From assembly GCF_900110915.1 (NCBI RefSeq), contig NZ_FOFG01000001.1:372001-436000 (forward strand): DNA of 64,000 bases, given 5' to 3'. The position numbers and the translations under genes were made by a program. This document shows, piece after piece, positions 36,698-47,307 of the stretch. Position 1 is the first letter of the stretch; each line of letters begins with the position of its first letter. The notes under the pieces are model-generated. The model was given only the letters and a program-made list of their open reading frames with translations, had not been told where the DNA came from and did not search any database. This stretch comes from Faunimonas pinastri. Its GTDB lineage: Bacteria; Pseudomonadota; Alphaproteobacteria; Rhizobiales; Afifellaceae.

Positions 36698-36712
36698 GCG
36701 CCTCACCGGATT

Positions 36713-36729
36713 AATACCAATACAATACC
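36713..36729 (+). promoter_or_regulatory. probable GntR operator, site 1 (nagK side)
   Basis: AATACCAATACAATACC lies 16 bases before the nagK start. It is built from repeats of AATAC and matches site 2, read on the other strand, at 14 of 17 bases. Confidence 0.6.
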
Positions 36730-36890
36730 GCTTTGATGAGGAGACGGCAACCGCATCTCCCAAGGGATTGAGAAACAGTTGGAAGGTCGGCTTCTGGCAA
36801 GGTGTATTTCAGCCTCAGGGTGATTTGACCACGATTTCTGCGCGGAAAAGTGCATTGCTGTCCACGTGGGCACCGAGGCCTTGACGATTT

Positions 36891-36907
36891 GGTATTGTGT
36901 TGGCATC
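36891..36907 (-). promoter_or_regulatory. probable GntR operator, site 2 (importer side)
   Basis: Read on the minus strand this is GATGCCAACACAATACC, matching site 1 at 14 of 17 bases. It is about 190 bases before the importer start, so a promoter may lie between. Confidence 0.55.
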
Positions 36908-37098
36908 GTTCGCTTCGAAGCCCGATCAGAGCGGGCTCGGGATGCCGCTCACGAGTGGCCGACGGATGCGGGCAGGGAGAGCGCGCAGGCTGGCGGTGCC
37001 GGCATCTGGTGGGGATGTTCGCGCCATGTGTGCGGGCAGGGGCATCGCGCCCCGTGAGACTTGGAGAGGGCCCCGCGAGGGGATCAGGAGGATCACTG

Positions 37099-38373
37099 AT
37101 GACGAAGACTTATCTGAAAGCGTCGCTGGCGAGCGTCGCCGTTCTCGCCTCGCTGGCGAGCTTCGCCTCCGCCGGGGCGGAAACGGTCACGCTGAACATC
37201 GAGAGCTGGCGCAACGACGACCTGCAGATCTGGAACGAGAAGATCATCCCGGCCTTCGAGAAGGCCAATCCGGACATCCACCTCGTCTTCCAGCCGACGG
37301 CGCCGACCGAGTACAACGCCGCGTTGAACGCCAAGCTTTCTGCCGGCACCGCCGGCGACATCATCACCTGCCGCCCGTTCGACGCCTCGCTGGACCTCTT
37401 CAAGAAGAACCAGCTGACCTCGCTGAACGACCTGTCGGGCATCGACAAGAACTTCAGCGAAATCGCCAAGGCGGCCTGGAGCACCGACGACGGCAAGACG
37501 ACCTTCTGCGTGCCGGTCGCGTCCGTGCTGCACGGCTTCATCTACAACAAGGACGCCTTCGACAAGCTGAAGCTCACCCCGCCCAAGACGGTGGCGGAGT
37601 TCTACCAGGTGCTCGACAAGATCAAGGCCGACGGCACCTACATCCCGATGGCCATGGGCACCAAGGACCAGTGGGAAGCCGCGACCATGGGCTACCAGAA
37701 TATCGGTCCGACCTACTGGAAGGGCGAAGAGGGCCGCAAGGCGCTGGTCGCCGGCAAGGAAAAGCTGACGGATCCGGAGTGGGTGAAGCCGCTTCAGGAA
37801 CTGGCGAAGTGGAAGGACTATCTGGGCGACGGCTATCAGGCGCAGGCCTATCCGGACAGCCAGAACCTCTTCACCCTCGGCCGCGCCGCGATCTATCCCG
37901 CCGGCTCGTGGGAGATCTCGCAGTTCAAGTCGCAGGCTGATTTCAAGATGGGCGCGTTCCCGCCGCCGGTCGAGAAGGAAGGCGACACCTGCTACATCTC
38001 CGACCATCCCGATCTCGGCATGGGCATGAACGCCAAGACGGCGCACCCGGACGCGGTGAAGAAGTTCCTGGCCTGGCTCGCCACGCCTGACTTCGCCACC
38101 ATCTATTCCAACGCGCTGCCGGGCTTCTTCTCGCTGCAGAGCGCGAAGATCGACGTGAAGGACCCGCTTGCCCAAGAGTTCCTTTCCTGGCGCGGCAAGT
38201 GCAAGTCGACGATCCGGTCCACGTACCAGATCCTGTCGCGCGGCACGCCGAACCTTGAAAACGAGACCTGGGTCGCCACGGCCAACGTGATCAACGGCAC
38301 GCAGACCCCCGAGGAAGCCGCCAAGCACCTGCAGGACGGTCTCGACAGCTGGTACAAGCCCGACCAGAAGTAA
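37099..38373 (+). CDS. sugar ABC substrate-binding protein (GlcNAc/chitooligosaccharide class)
   Basis: This 424-residue protein starts with a signal peptide (LASVAVLASLASFASAGAE) and has the CUT1 binding-protein fold: LNIESWRNDDLQIWNEKIIPAFEKANPDI, then SAGTAGDIITC. It follows AGGAGG at eight bases. Linked nag genes point to GlcNAc or chitooligosaccharides as ligand. The order of this locus matches, as I remember it, the Sinorhizobium GlcNAc importer locus. Ligand is inferred from neighbours rather than from the pocket. It is periplasmic. Confidence 0.9.
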   Translation: MTKTYLKASLASVAVLASLASFASAGAETVTLNIESWRNDDLQIWNEKIIPAFEKANPDIHLVFQPTAPTEYNAALNAKLSAGTAGDIITCRPFDASLDLFKKNQLTSLNDLSGIDKNFSEIAKAAWSTDDGKTTFCVPVASVLHGFIYNKDAFDKLKLTPPKTVAEFYQVLDKIKADGTYIPMAMGTKDQWEAATMGYQNIGPTYWKGEEGRKALVAGKEKLTDPEWVKPLQELAKWKDYLGDGYQAQAYPDSQNLFTLGRAAIYPAGSWEISQFKSQADFKMGAFPPPVEKEGDTCYISDHPDLGMGMNAKTAHPDAVKKFLAWLATPDFATIYSNALPGFFSLQSAKIDVKDPLAQEFLSWRGKCKSTIRSTYQILSRGTPNLENETWVATANVINGTQTPEEAAKHLQDGLDSWYKPDQK

Positions 38374-38498
38374 CGTCGCGTCTCCGGTGCCGGGTCGCCT
38401 CGCGTGGCCCGGCATCTTTCTTGCAGCGGGTCCGGCAATCGCCCGGCCCGGCATCATGCGCCCGGAACGGGCGCGGGAAGCGAACCCGGGAACCAGTC

Positions 38499-39431
38499 AT
38501 GTCCGACATCCAGGTGGCGCGCAGGCAGCGACGCTGGCACATCGCCGTTTTCCTGTTGCCGGCGCTGATCGTCTACACCGCGATCATGATCGTCCCGCTG
38601 GCGCAGACGCTGAACCTGTCGCTCTTCCATAACGATGCGCAAAATGCGGTTCATTTCGTCGGTATCGAGAATTTCCGCACGCTCTTCGTCGAGCCGCGCT
38701 GGGCGGCGCAGTTCTGGAATGCGCTGCGCAACAATTTCGTCTTCTTCCTGATCCACATGGTCGTGCAGAACCCGATCGGCATCGCGCTGGCGGCGCTCCT
38801 GTCTATCCCGAGGCTGCCGGGCCGGGCCTTCTATCGCACTGCCTTCTTCGTCCCCACCATGCTGTCCTTCGTTATCGTCGGCTTTGCCTGGAAGCTGATC
38901 CTGTCGCCGATCTGGGGCGTCACGCCGTCGATCCTGGGTGCGGTGCATCTCAAGTGGCTCTTCGCACCGTGGCTGGGCAAGGAGAGCTCGGCCTTGATCA
39001 CGGTCGCGCTGATCTCCGTCTGGCAGTTCGTCGGCATTCCGATGATGCTGATCTACGCGGCCCTGCTCGGCATCCCCGACGAGGTGATCGAGGCGGCGGA
39101 GATGGACGGCGTCGTCGGCCCGTCGCAGTTCTGGAAAATCAAGCTGCCGCTGATCCTGCCGACGATCGGCATCGTCTCGGTGCTGACCTTCGTCGGCAAT
39201 TTCAACGCCTTCGACCTGATCTATTCGGCGCAGGGCGCGCTGGCCGGCCCGAACTTCTCCACCGACATTCTGGGCACGTTCCTCTACCGGACGTTCTTCG
39301 GCTTCCAGCTGCAGCTCGGCGACCATTATATGGGCGCCACCATCGCCACGGTGATGTTCTTCATCATCCTCGCCGGTGTCTGCGCCTATCTATTCCTGAT
39401 CCAGAAGCGCATGCGGCGCTACCAGTTCTGA
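38499..39431 (+). CDS. sugar ABC permease, first CUT1 subunit
   Basis: This 310-residue protein has six helices and the EAA loop VIEAAEMDGVVGPSQFWKIKLPLILP. ATG at 38499 is the first sensible start; the longer frame would fuse non-coding sequence. It pairs with the next permease, which starts 7 bases after it. It is an inner membrane protein like UgpA/MalF. Confidence 0.92.
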   Translation: MSDIQVARRQRRWHIAVFLLPALIVYTAIMIVPLAQTLNLSLFHNDAQNAVHFVGIENFRTLFVEPRWAAQFWNALRNNFVFFLIHMVVQNPIGIALAALLSIPRLPGRAFYRTAFFVPTMLSFVIVGFAWKLILSPIWGVTPSILGAVHLKWLFAPWLGKESSALITVALISVWQFVGIPMMLIYAALLGIPDEVIEAAEMDGVVGPSQFWKIKLPLILPTIGIVSVLTFVGNFNAFDLIYSAQGALAGPNFSTDILGTFLYRTFFGFQLQLGDHYMGATIATVMFFIILAGVCAYLFLIQKRMRRYQF

Positions 39432-39438
39432 GGGCGCG

Positions 39439-40278
39439 ATGAGACCTGCACGTTCCTCCCCCGCCCGCACCGGCCTCGTCCATCTCGCGTTGATCGTCTG
39501 GACGATCGTCGCGCTCTCGCCGGTCATCCTGATCCTGATGAATTCGTTCAAGAGCCGGGCCGGGATCTTCCGCGAGCCGCTGATGCCTCCCACCGGCAGC
39601 ACCTTCAGCATGATCGGCTACCAGACCGTGCTCGGAGAGGGGCACTTCATCCGCTATTTCGGCAACAGCCTGATCGTGACGCTGGTGTCGATCTTCTTCG
39701 TGCTGCTGTTCGGGGCGATGGCGGCCTTCGCGCTGTCGGAATACCGCTTCCGACTCAACACGGCGCTCGGCCTCTTCCTGGCGCTCGGCATCATGATCCC
39801 GATCCGGCTTGGCACCATCGGCATCCTGCAGATGATGGCGGCGAGCGGTCTCGTCGACACGCATCTGGCGCTGATCCTGGTCTATACGGCGCAGGGCATT
39901 CCGCTTGCCGTCTTCATCCTCGCGGAGTTCATGCAGCAGGTTTCCGCCGACCTGAAGAACGCCGCGCGCATCGACGGGCTTTCGGAATACACGATCTTCT
40001 TCCGGCTGGTGCTGCCGCTCGTTCGCCCGGCCATGGCGACGGTGGCCGTGTTCACCATGATCCCGATCTGGAACGACCTCTGGTTCCCGCTGATCCTCGC
40101 GCCCGGCGAATCCACCCGCACGGTCACCCTCGGCGCCCAGCTCTTCCTCGGCCAGTTCGTGACCAACTGGAACGCCGTCCTGTCGGCGCTTTCGCTGGCG
40201 ATCCTGCCGGTGCTGATCCTCTACTTCATCTTCTCGCGGCAACTGATCCGCGGCATCACCGCCGGAGCTGTCAAATGA
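39439..40278 (+). CDS. sugar ABC permease, second CUT1 subunit
   Basis: This 279-residue protein has six helices and the EAA loop DLKNAARIDGLSEYTIFFRLVLPLVRP. ATG at 39439 is 7 bases past the first permease, and its stop overlaps the oxidoreductase start (ATGA). It corresponds to UgpE/MalG-type subunits, the second half of the channel. Confidence 0.92.
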   Translation: MRPARSSPARTGLVHLALIVWTIVALSPVILILMNSFKSRAGIFREPLMPPTGSTFSMIGYQTVLGEGHFIRYFGNSLIVTLVSIFFVLLFGAMAAFALSEYRFRLNTALGLFLALGIMIPIRLGTIGILQMMAASGLVDTHLALILVYTAQGIPLAVFILAEFMQQVSADLKNAARIDGLSEYTIFFRLVLPLVRPAMATVAVFTMIPIWNDLWFPLILAPGESTRTVTLGAQLFLGQFVTNWNAVLSALSLAILPVLILYFIFSRQLIRGITAGAVK

Positions 40279-41342
40279 GCGGGGACGCGCCGGAGGCGCC
40301 GCTCCGGGTCGGGATCATCGGCCTCGGCCAGATGGGCAGGTCGCACGCGCTGGCCTACCACGCCAATCCGGGCTTCGAGATCGTGGCCATGGCGAACCGG
40401 TCGGCGCCGGATCTGCCGGGGGATCTGCGAGCCTATCCGCTCTCCACCGACGTGGACGCCGTTTTCGCGGCGAAACCGGACCTCGTTTCCGTCAATACCT
40501 ACTCCGACGCCCATGCCGATCTCGCGATCCGCGCGATGGAGCAGGGGGCGCATGTCTTCGTGGAAAAGCCGTTGGCGCCCAATGTCGCCGATGCGCGCCG
40601 CGTCGTGGATTGCGCCAGGGCGACCGGGCGCAAGCTCGTGATCGGCTATATCCTGCGCCACCATCCGTCGTGGATCGAGTTCATCGCCCGCGCGCGGGCG
40701 CTCGGTGGCCCCTATGTTTTCCGCATGAATCTGAACCAGCAATCGTCCGGCCCCGCCTGGGAGATCCACAAGCGGCTGATGGAGGCGACCTCGCCCGTCG
40801 TGGATTGCGGGGTGCATTATCTCGACGTCATGTGCCAGATTACCGATGCGCGGCCGGTCCAGGTGCGCGGCATGGGCGTGCGGCTTTCCGACGAGATCGG
40901 GCCGGACATGGTGAATTACGGCCATCTGCAGGTGCTCTTCGACGATGGCTCCGTCGGCTGGTACGAGGCGGGATGGGGGCCGATGATCTCGGAAACCGCC
41001 TTCTTCGTGAAGGACGTGATGAGCCCGGCCGGCTGCGTGTCCATCGTCATGGACGAGGGCGCGGCATCCGCCGATATCGACACGCATACCAGGACGGCGC
41101 GCATCCGTATCCATTCCGCCGAGCGGGGCGCCGATGGCCGCTTCGCCGAGGCGGACCGTTTCGTGTCCATGGAAGGCGAACCCGGCCATCAGGATCTCTG
41201 CGACCGCGAGCAGGCTTTCGTGCTGAAGGCGATCCGCGAGGACATGGACCTGACGCGCCACATGGAAGACGCCGTACGTTCGCTGGAAATCGCCCTCGCC
41301 GCCGACCGCGGCATGCGCGAAAACCGCGCTATCGACCTTTAG
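40275..41342 (+). CDS. Gfo/Idh/MocA-family NAD(P)-dependent oxidoreductase
   Basis: This 355-residue protein starts with a Rossmann fold, [18 protein letters not shown], and has the family catalytic motif [13 protein letters not shown]. It likely oxidises or reduces a sugar or aminosugar, using NAD(P). Its place inside the importer operon, coupled by an ATGA overlap, implies action on the imported sugar. The exact substrate is unknown; it is not needed in the standard GlcNAc pathway. It is cytoplasmic. Confidence 0.9.
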   Translation: MSGDAPEAPLRVGIIGLGQMGRSHALAYHANPGFEIVAMANRSAPDLPGDLRAYPLSTDVDAVFAAKPDLVSVNTYSDAHADLAIRAMEQGAHVFVEKPLAPNVADARRVVDCARATGRKLVIGYILRHHPSWIEFIARARALGGPYVFRMNLNQQSSGPAWEIHKRLMEATSPVVDCGVHYLDVMCQITDARPVQVRGMGVRLSDEIGPDMVNYGHLQVLFDDGSVGWYEAGWGPMISETAFFVKDVMSPAGCVSIVMDEGAASADIDTHTRTARIRIHSAERGADGRFAEADRFVSMEGEPGHQDLCDREQAFVLKAIREDMDLTRHMEDAVRSLEIALAADRGMRENRAIDL

Positions 41343-41367
41343 ACATGAGACCACCCGGAGACGCATA

Positions 41368-42375
<1,008 letters not shown>

Positions 42376-42436
42376 TCCCGGCAGTCGGAGAGGTAGCCTC
42401 ACCGGGAAACCTCAGGGGGGCAGCGACATGCGACAA

Positions 42437-42463
42437 AAAAGGCCGCCCCGGGGGCGGCCTTTT
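42437..42463. terminator. bidirectional terminator between the importer and opgH
   Basis: AAAAGGCCGCCCC (42437-42449) pairs perfectly with GGGGCGGCCTTTT (42451-42463). Flanking A and T runs allow use from both strands. It lies between two converging genes. Confidence 0.93.
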
Positions 42464-42468
42464 CTCAT

Positions 42469-44685
42469 TCAGGCTTGCGCCGCGGTGACGACCGAACTCG
42501 GGCCGATTTCCGCGGAAGGGGCCGGGGAAACCGGGTGCGGCAACGCTTCGCCCGCGGTCGCATTGTGGCTCCTGCCGTCGCGGGGCAATGCGGAAAGCTG
42601 CTCCACGAGGATGCGGCTCGAAGCGATATGCAGCCGCTCCTTGCGATGCAGCCAGCCAAGCACCTCTTCCAGATCGTTGCCCTCGCGGATTTTTTCCGCC
42701 GCTGTCAGGTAGTCGGCTTCCGGTTCTCCGCGCTTGCGGGGCGGGGCGGGGGTGCTGCGTTCGAAGTGCAGGTTGCGGGAGGTTTCGTCCGTCGCGATCG
42801 CCGCGATGGCGTCCACCGGCAGGGGAGGGGCCTCCGCCTCCAGTTCCTCGCGCCGCGCGAAGATCGCGTCGGGAAACGCTTCCTCGGGAATACGCAGCAG
42901 CGTCAGGCGCCGCATCGCGCCGCCGAGGCGGGAACTGCCGCTGATCAGCGAAAGCGGGATGGAGAAGATCAACCCGAGCAGCACGGGGGAGAGCCAGGCC
43001 AGGATCGCGGGCGTCAGGAGCACGCAGACCAGCATCAGGAACACGCCGAACAGCGTGTGCCAGCGATGGTGGAACCAGGCTTCGCCCCAGCCGGTCTGCG
43101 CGTTTCGGCGCTGCGCCGACCAGCCGGAATCCCGCCCGGCGAGAATATCGATCACGTGGCGCGTATGGACCAGCATCATCACGGGCGCGTAGAGCGCGGA
43201 CAGGATGATCTCGACGAGCACGCTGACGACAAGCCCGATGGGGCCGCCGGCGGCCCGGCGCAGGTCTCGGTGGAACATGGCCCGGACCATGCCGAAGATC
43301 TTCGGCAGGAAGAGCACCAGCATGGTCAGCATGAACAGCCGGATCATTCGCGCGGAATCGAAGCTCGGCCAGGTCGGGAAGAGCTGGAAGTTCGAGCTGA
43401 AATATTCCGGGCGGATGAACTGCGCCTGCGCCGACAGCGAGAGGCCGGCGATGATCAGCGCCAGCCAGAGCGGCGAGGCGAGATAGCTCATGATACCGGT
43501 GATGAAATGCATCCGGCTCGCCCACACGAAGCCGCGCGTCGGGATCACGCTGGCATGCTGCAGGTTGCCCTGCGCCCAGCGGCGGTCGCGGACCGCGACG
43601 TCGATCAGAGACGGGGGGCTTTCTTCCCAGGAGCCGAACAGGTCGTTCGCCATCTCCACGCGCCACCCGGCGCGCCGCATCAGCGCCGCCTCGACGAAAT
43701 CGTGCGACATGATGGGGCCGCCGAAGGGCTTGCGTCCCGGCAGTTCCGGCAGGCCGCAGCAGGCAGCGAAGGCGGCGGTGCGGATGATCGCGTTATGGCC
43801 CCAGTAATTGCCGTCCGAGCCCGACCAGGACGCGAGCCCGCGCGCCACGATGGGCCCGTGGATGCGCCCAGCGAACTGCTGCATGCGGGCAAAGACGGAG
43901 GTGCCGCCGGCCAGCGCCGGAACGGTCTGGAGGATACCCAGCCGGGGGTCGGCTTCCATGCCGGCGGCCAGCGCGATCAGCGTTTCCGCCGTCATCAGGC
44001 TGTCGGCGTCGAGCACCAGCATATGGTCGTAGCGACCGCCCCACTGCTCGACGAAATCCTTGATGTTGCCGGCCTTTTTGGCCGTGTTGAACCAGCGGCG
44101 GCGGTACCAGACGGGCATGACGCCGGAAAGTTGTTCGGCCAGCCGGCCGACGGCGATGGTTTCGCGGATCCAGGAATCGGGATCGGTGGAATCGGACAGG
44201 ATGACGATTTCGAAGGCATGGGCCACGCCCTTGGCCGCGATATCCTCCGCCATCGTGCGGAGCGTCGCTGTCGTGCGGATCGGGTCCTCATGGTAGACCG
44301 GCATGACCAGCGCGGTGCGGCTCTTCAGCCCTTCCGGCGGAAGTTCGCGCGACACGCGGCGCGGCGGCATCAAGGCTCCCGCCAGCGCGGTCGTGGCTGC
44401 CATCGCGATCCAGCCGAAGGTGATCGCGAAGAGGCCGGTCATGATCCATTCCAGGATCGTGATGCCGCCGGGCGAGACGACCTCGATCATCTCCTCGATG
44501 CCGTAGCCAAGGAGCAGGATCGCGCCGACGAAGGTGATCAGGCGGGCGATGGCGACGCGGCTGTCGATCGCGTCGAAGCGGACGCCCGCCGGAGCCTTTC
44601 GCAGCCTCTGGACAGGCATGTCCAGAGGTTCCCGTGCGGGCATCGCCATTCCTGGGCGGAATGTCAGCCCGGCGTCCTTGGTCAT
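42469..44685 (-). CDS. opgH: glucans biosynthesis glucosyltransferase
   Basis: This 738-residue inner membrane protein is an OpgH/MdoH glycosyltransferase. The catalytic region has LVMPVYHEDP, LVLDADSLM, MSHDFVEAALMRRAGW and RDRRWAQGN, giving the D, DxD and RxxRW-type signature of processive family-2 enzymes. Two helices precede it and about five follow. It builds the beta-1,2-glucan backbone of osmoregulated periplasmic glucans from UDP-glucose. The start overlaps the opgG stop (ATGA), giving an opgGH operon. The alpha part is a little shorter than E. coli OpgH (847 residues). Confidence 0.95.
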   Translation of the reverse strand: MTKDAGLTFRPGMAMPAREPLDMPVQRLRKAPAGVRFDAIDSRVAIARLITFVGAILLLGYGIEEMIEVVSPGGITILEWIMTGLFAITFGWIAMAATTALAGALMPPRRVSRELPPEGLKSRTALVMPVYHEDPIRTTATLRTMAEDIAAKGVAHAFEIVILSDSTDPDSWIRETIAVGRLAEQLSGVMPVWYRRRWFNTAKKAGNIKDFVEQWGGRYDHMLVLDADSLMTAETLIALAAGMEADPRLGILQTVPALAGGTSVFARMQQFAGRIHGPIVARGLASWSGSDGNYWGHNAIIRTAAFAACCGLPELPGRKPFGGPIMSHDFVEAALMRRAGWRVEMANDLFGSWEESPPSLIDVAVRDRRWAQGNLQHASVIPTRGFVWASRMHFITGIMSYLASPLWLALIIAGLSLSAQAQFIRPEYFSSNFQLFPTWPSFDSARMIRLFMLTMLVLFLPKIFGMVRAMFHRDLRRAAGGPIGLVVSVLVEIILSALYAPVMMLVHTRHVIDILAGRDSGWSAQRRNAQTGWGEAWFHHRWHTLFGVFLMLVCVLLTPAILAWLSPVLLGLIFSIPLSLISGSSRLGGAMRRLTLLRIPEEAFPDAIFARREELEAEAPPLPVDAIAAIATDETSRNLHFERSTPAPPRKRGEPEADYLTAAEKIREGNDLEEVLGWLHRKERLHIASSRILVEQLSALPRDGRSHNATAGEALPHPVSPAPSAEIGPSSVVTAAQA

Positions 44686-46241
44686 CTTTTGGTCCAGCGG
44701 TAGAGCCAGGTTTCGCTGATGGCCTTGTTGTCCGCCATCAGGCGAACGCGAAGCTCGGCAAGCGGCTTGTTGTCGTTGTCCAGTTCGAACGAGACCCTCA
44801 GCGTCTGGTCGTATGGATTGCTCTGCAGGACGGGGTTCAGGATCTTGCCGACCGAGGTCGTGACGTCGATCGAAACGCCCTGCGGGGACGCCGCATTCTT
44901 GCCGGCGAAATCGATCTGGAAAATCCGTCGCTTTCCGTCGATGGTCAGGCCGGCGCGGGTGGCGGCCACGGTCATGAGCTCCGGCGGCGGGTTAACCGTG
45001 TTCAGCCAGCGCGTGCGGTAGGAGAAGGTGAACGGACCGCCGGCGCCTACCGGATTGTTGGGCCGCCAGTAGGCCACAATGTTGTCGTGGATCTCCATCT
45101 GCGTGGGGATCTCGACGAGTTCCACGCGACCTTCCGCCCAGTCGCCGATCGGCTCGACCCAGAGGCTCGGTCGACGCTCGTAGCGGGCTTCGAGATCCTC
45201 GTAGTCCTGGAAGCGGCGGCTGCGCTGCATCAGGCCGAAACCGCGCGGGGATACGTCCTGGAAGGCGGAGATCTGAAGTTCCGCCGGGTTGGCCAGGGGC
45301 CGCCACAGCCACTCGCCCGCGCCGGTCTGCATTTGCAGGCCGTCGGAATCATGCACGGCGGTGCGGTAATCGTCGAAGCTGGCGCGGTAGGTGTCGTCGA
45401 ACAGGAACATCGACGTCAGCGGCGCCATGCCGAAGCTGTTCAGCGCGCTGCGCGGATAGATGGCGGCTTCCACGTCCACGTTGGTTTCGTCGCCCGGGCG
45501 CACGGAGAAGCGGTAGGCGCCGGTCGTGGACGGGCTGTCCAGCAATGCATGGATGACCAGCACCGGCGAGTTGCCGGCCGGGCGCTCGATCCAGAAATGC
45601 GTGAAGGCCGGGAATTCCTCGCCCTCGGGCTCCGCCGTCTTGAGGGCGAGGCCGCGCGAGGAAAGTCCGTAGGTCTGGTTCTTGCCGACGGCGCGCATGT
45701 AGCTGGCGCCCTGGAACACCAGGAATTCGTCCCAGACATTCGGGTTGTTGATCTGGCTGCGCACCCGGAAGCCGGAAAAGGCAAGGTTCTGCGTGTCCGT
45801 CGGCTGCTTTACCGACGGGCCGAAGGTGAAGAGATTCGGCGAATACTGGATCGTCTGGGCCATGCCCTTCTCGACCAGCGAGATCTCGACCCGGTTCTTG
45901 AACATGAACCCTTCATGGAAGAGGTCGAGCTCGAAGGGGAGATTGTCACCGGCCCAGATGCGGGCTTCCGGCTTGAAGCGGATATCGCGATACTGGTCGT
46001 AGGAGAGATCGCCCAGGGCGTCCGGCAGCGTGCTGGCCGGGTCCTTGTAGGGCTGGGTGGAAAGTTGCTGGGCCTGCCGCAGCAACCACGCATGGTCGAA
46101 CGGAACCGCCTGCCCGAGACCCACCTGGACCGGCGAGGGGGTCTGGGCGCGAGCCGATGTCACAGTCGCAAGCGTTCCGGCCGCGGCCAGACTCGCAACG
46201 CCCTGGACAAAGGTACGGCGATCCATCTGTCCGTCAGGCAT
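44682..46241 (-). CDS. opgG: periplasmic glucans biosynthesis protein
   Basis: This 519-residue protein starts with a Tat-like signal (MDRRTFVQGVASLAAAGTLATVTSARA, from residue 6) and continues with FDHAWLLRQAQQLSTQPYKDP, the OpgG pattern. OpgG helps build or branch the periplasmic glucan backbone. I took ATG at 46241, 15 codons inside a longer frame whose first codon is GTG; ATG 46226 is also possible. It is joined to opgH by an ATGA overlap. A perfect inverted repeat lies in its leader. Confidence 0.93.
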   Translation of the reverse strand: MPDGQMDRRTFVQGVASLAAAGTLATVTSARAQTPSPVQVGLGQAVPFDHAWLLRQAQQLSTQPYKDPASTLPDALGDLSYDQYRDIRFKPEARIWAGDNLPFELDLFHEGFMFKNRVEISLVEKGMAQTIQYSPNLFTFGPSVKQPTDTQNLAFSGFRVRSQINNPNVWDEFLVFQGASYMRAVGKNQTYGLSSRGLALKTAEPEGEEFPAFTHFWIERPAGNSPVLVIHALLDSPSTTGAYRFSVRPGDETNVDVEAAIYPRSALNSFGMAPLTSMFLFDDTYRASFDDYRTAVHDSDGLQMQTGAGEWLWRPLANPAELQISAFQDVSPRGFGLMQRSRRFQDYEDLEARYERRPSLWVEPIGDWAEGRVELVEIPTQMEIHDNIVAYWRPNNPVGAGGPFTFSYRTRWLNTVNPPPELMTVAATRAGLTIDGKRRIFQIDFAGKNAASPQGVSIDVTTSVGKILNPVLQSNPYDQTLRVSFELDNDNKPLAELRVRLMADNKAISETWLYRWTKR

Positions 46242-46286
46242 CTTCGAGATTTCATCGCTCACGATCAGCTTACCCAATACAAGCAC

Positions 46287-46704
46287 GTTACCCGGCTTCG
46301 CATGAATCGGTTCATGCGAACAGATTGCAATAGCCGTATGTATCCGAAAGTCATCAATCCTGGACTGAGACCGATCCGATACGCACAGCGTGTGTCTGGC
46401 TGGAAACGGTTAATTCTCCATGTCCAGGTCGCCCCCGCGGCTGGATCGTCGTGCCGAAACGTATATGGATGAATGGAGTTCCTGCCCCGCTCGACCTTCT
46501 TTGCTCTGGACGCTCTTTCTGGCCTCCAATTATGGCTGCGCGAGGACGCCCGCGTCCGCATCATTGTGTCGCAGCGGAATCTTCGCTCCCGCCCTTCGCC
46601 GTTTACCATAACGTCACGAAGGCACCCTTTCCGACGGATTGGCGCGTGAGCTCTGGTTAGCGAATTGCTAAGACATTGGCGGCAGCGCAACCGGTGGGAC
46701 AGAC
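46287..46704. other. divergent gap upstream of opgG
   Basis: This 418-base region between opgG (-) and the coiled-coil gene (+) contains no convincing ORF. It carries the perfect inverted repeat at 46297-46320 and AT-richer stretches typical of promoters. Nothing else stands out. Confidence 0.6.
46297..46320. promoter_or_regulatory. perfect inverted repeat upstream of opgG
   Basis: TTCGCATGAA (46297-46306) is an exact inverted repeat of TTCATGCGAA (46311-46320) around a 4-base spacer, 56 bases before the opgG start. It could be an operator for a dimeric regulator or an RNA hairpin. It is too good for chance but has no known partner. Confidence 0.6.
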
Positions 46705-47271
46705 GTGAGCGAGGGAGACGGCAAGACGGTCCGGGACCTTCATTCGGCGATCCGAGAGATCCGCATCGCCCAGGCGGAGCGTACCGACGCCGCCGTGGAA
46801 CTGCGCGACGCCGAGCAGGCGCGGCTGGACCTCCTGGCCGAGGCGTTGCAATCCGTCGCCGACGACATTCCCGAAAACCTCGATCAGTTTTCCCTCGCGG
46901 TGCTGCCCGGCAACCCGCCACGCTTCTGGGTGGACGCCACGAGCTTCGTCATGCTGGCCCGCGACCGGCGTACCTATCGCTTCCTCCGCGACACCCGCCT
47001 TGGCCGTTCCATCCTGGTCGAAAGCCCCCAGATCGACGTGATCGCCGACGCCGTGACGGCCTACGTGGCCGAGCGGATCGTGGAGGGCGAGCAGGCGATC
47101 GCTGCCGGCTGGACGCCCTCCTTGCGAAAGGACGCTGTCGCCGCGCCCATCGTTGCTCCGGCAAAGCCGCAGGACATGCGCAGCGTCCTCTGGGGCTTCC
47201 TCGGCTTCGCGCTCGGTATCGTCGGCGGCATCCTGCTGCTGCTGGCTTTCGCCTGGATCACCGCGAGCTAG
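46705..47271 (+). CDS. coiled-coil protein with C-terminal membrane helix, unknown function
   Basis: This 188-residue protein uses GTG at 46705. Residues 1-50 form a coiled coil (TVRDLHSAIREIRIAQAERTDAAVELRDAEQARLDLL). Residues 55-100 look globular (FSLAVLPGNPPRFWVDATSFVMLARDRRTYRF). The last 30 residues are one membrane helix, SVLWGFLGFALGIVGGILLLLAFAWI. This arrangement is a C-tail anchor, with most of the protein in the cytoplasm. I do not recognise the family. It diverges from opgG and converges on a phosphoesterase gene. Confidence 0.75.
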   Translation: MSEGDGKTVRDLHSAIREIRIAQAERTDAAVELRDAEQARLDLLAEALQSVADDIPENLDQFSLAVLPGNPPRFWVDATSFVMLARDRRTYRFLRDTRLGRSILVESPQIDVIADAVTAYVAERIVEGEQAIAAGWTPSLRKDAVAAPIVAPAKPQDMRSVLWGFLGFALGIVGGILLLLAFAWITAS

Positions 47272-47307
47272 TTCTTCACGCCTCAGCGCACCGCTCGTCG
47301 CGCAGTT

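Larger units (their letters stand above)
36698..37098. other. divergent control region of the nag regulon
   Basis: This 401-base gap separates nagK from the importer genes and contains no convincing ORF. It holds the two probable GntR sites described separately and an AGGAGG ribosome site just before the binding-protein gene. Confidence 0.7.

Noticed and set aside
42475-44703. 742-codon ORF opposite opgH
   Set aside because: Antisense shadow of opgH.
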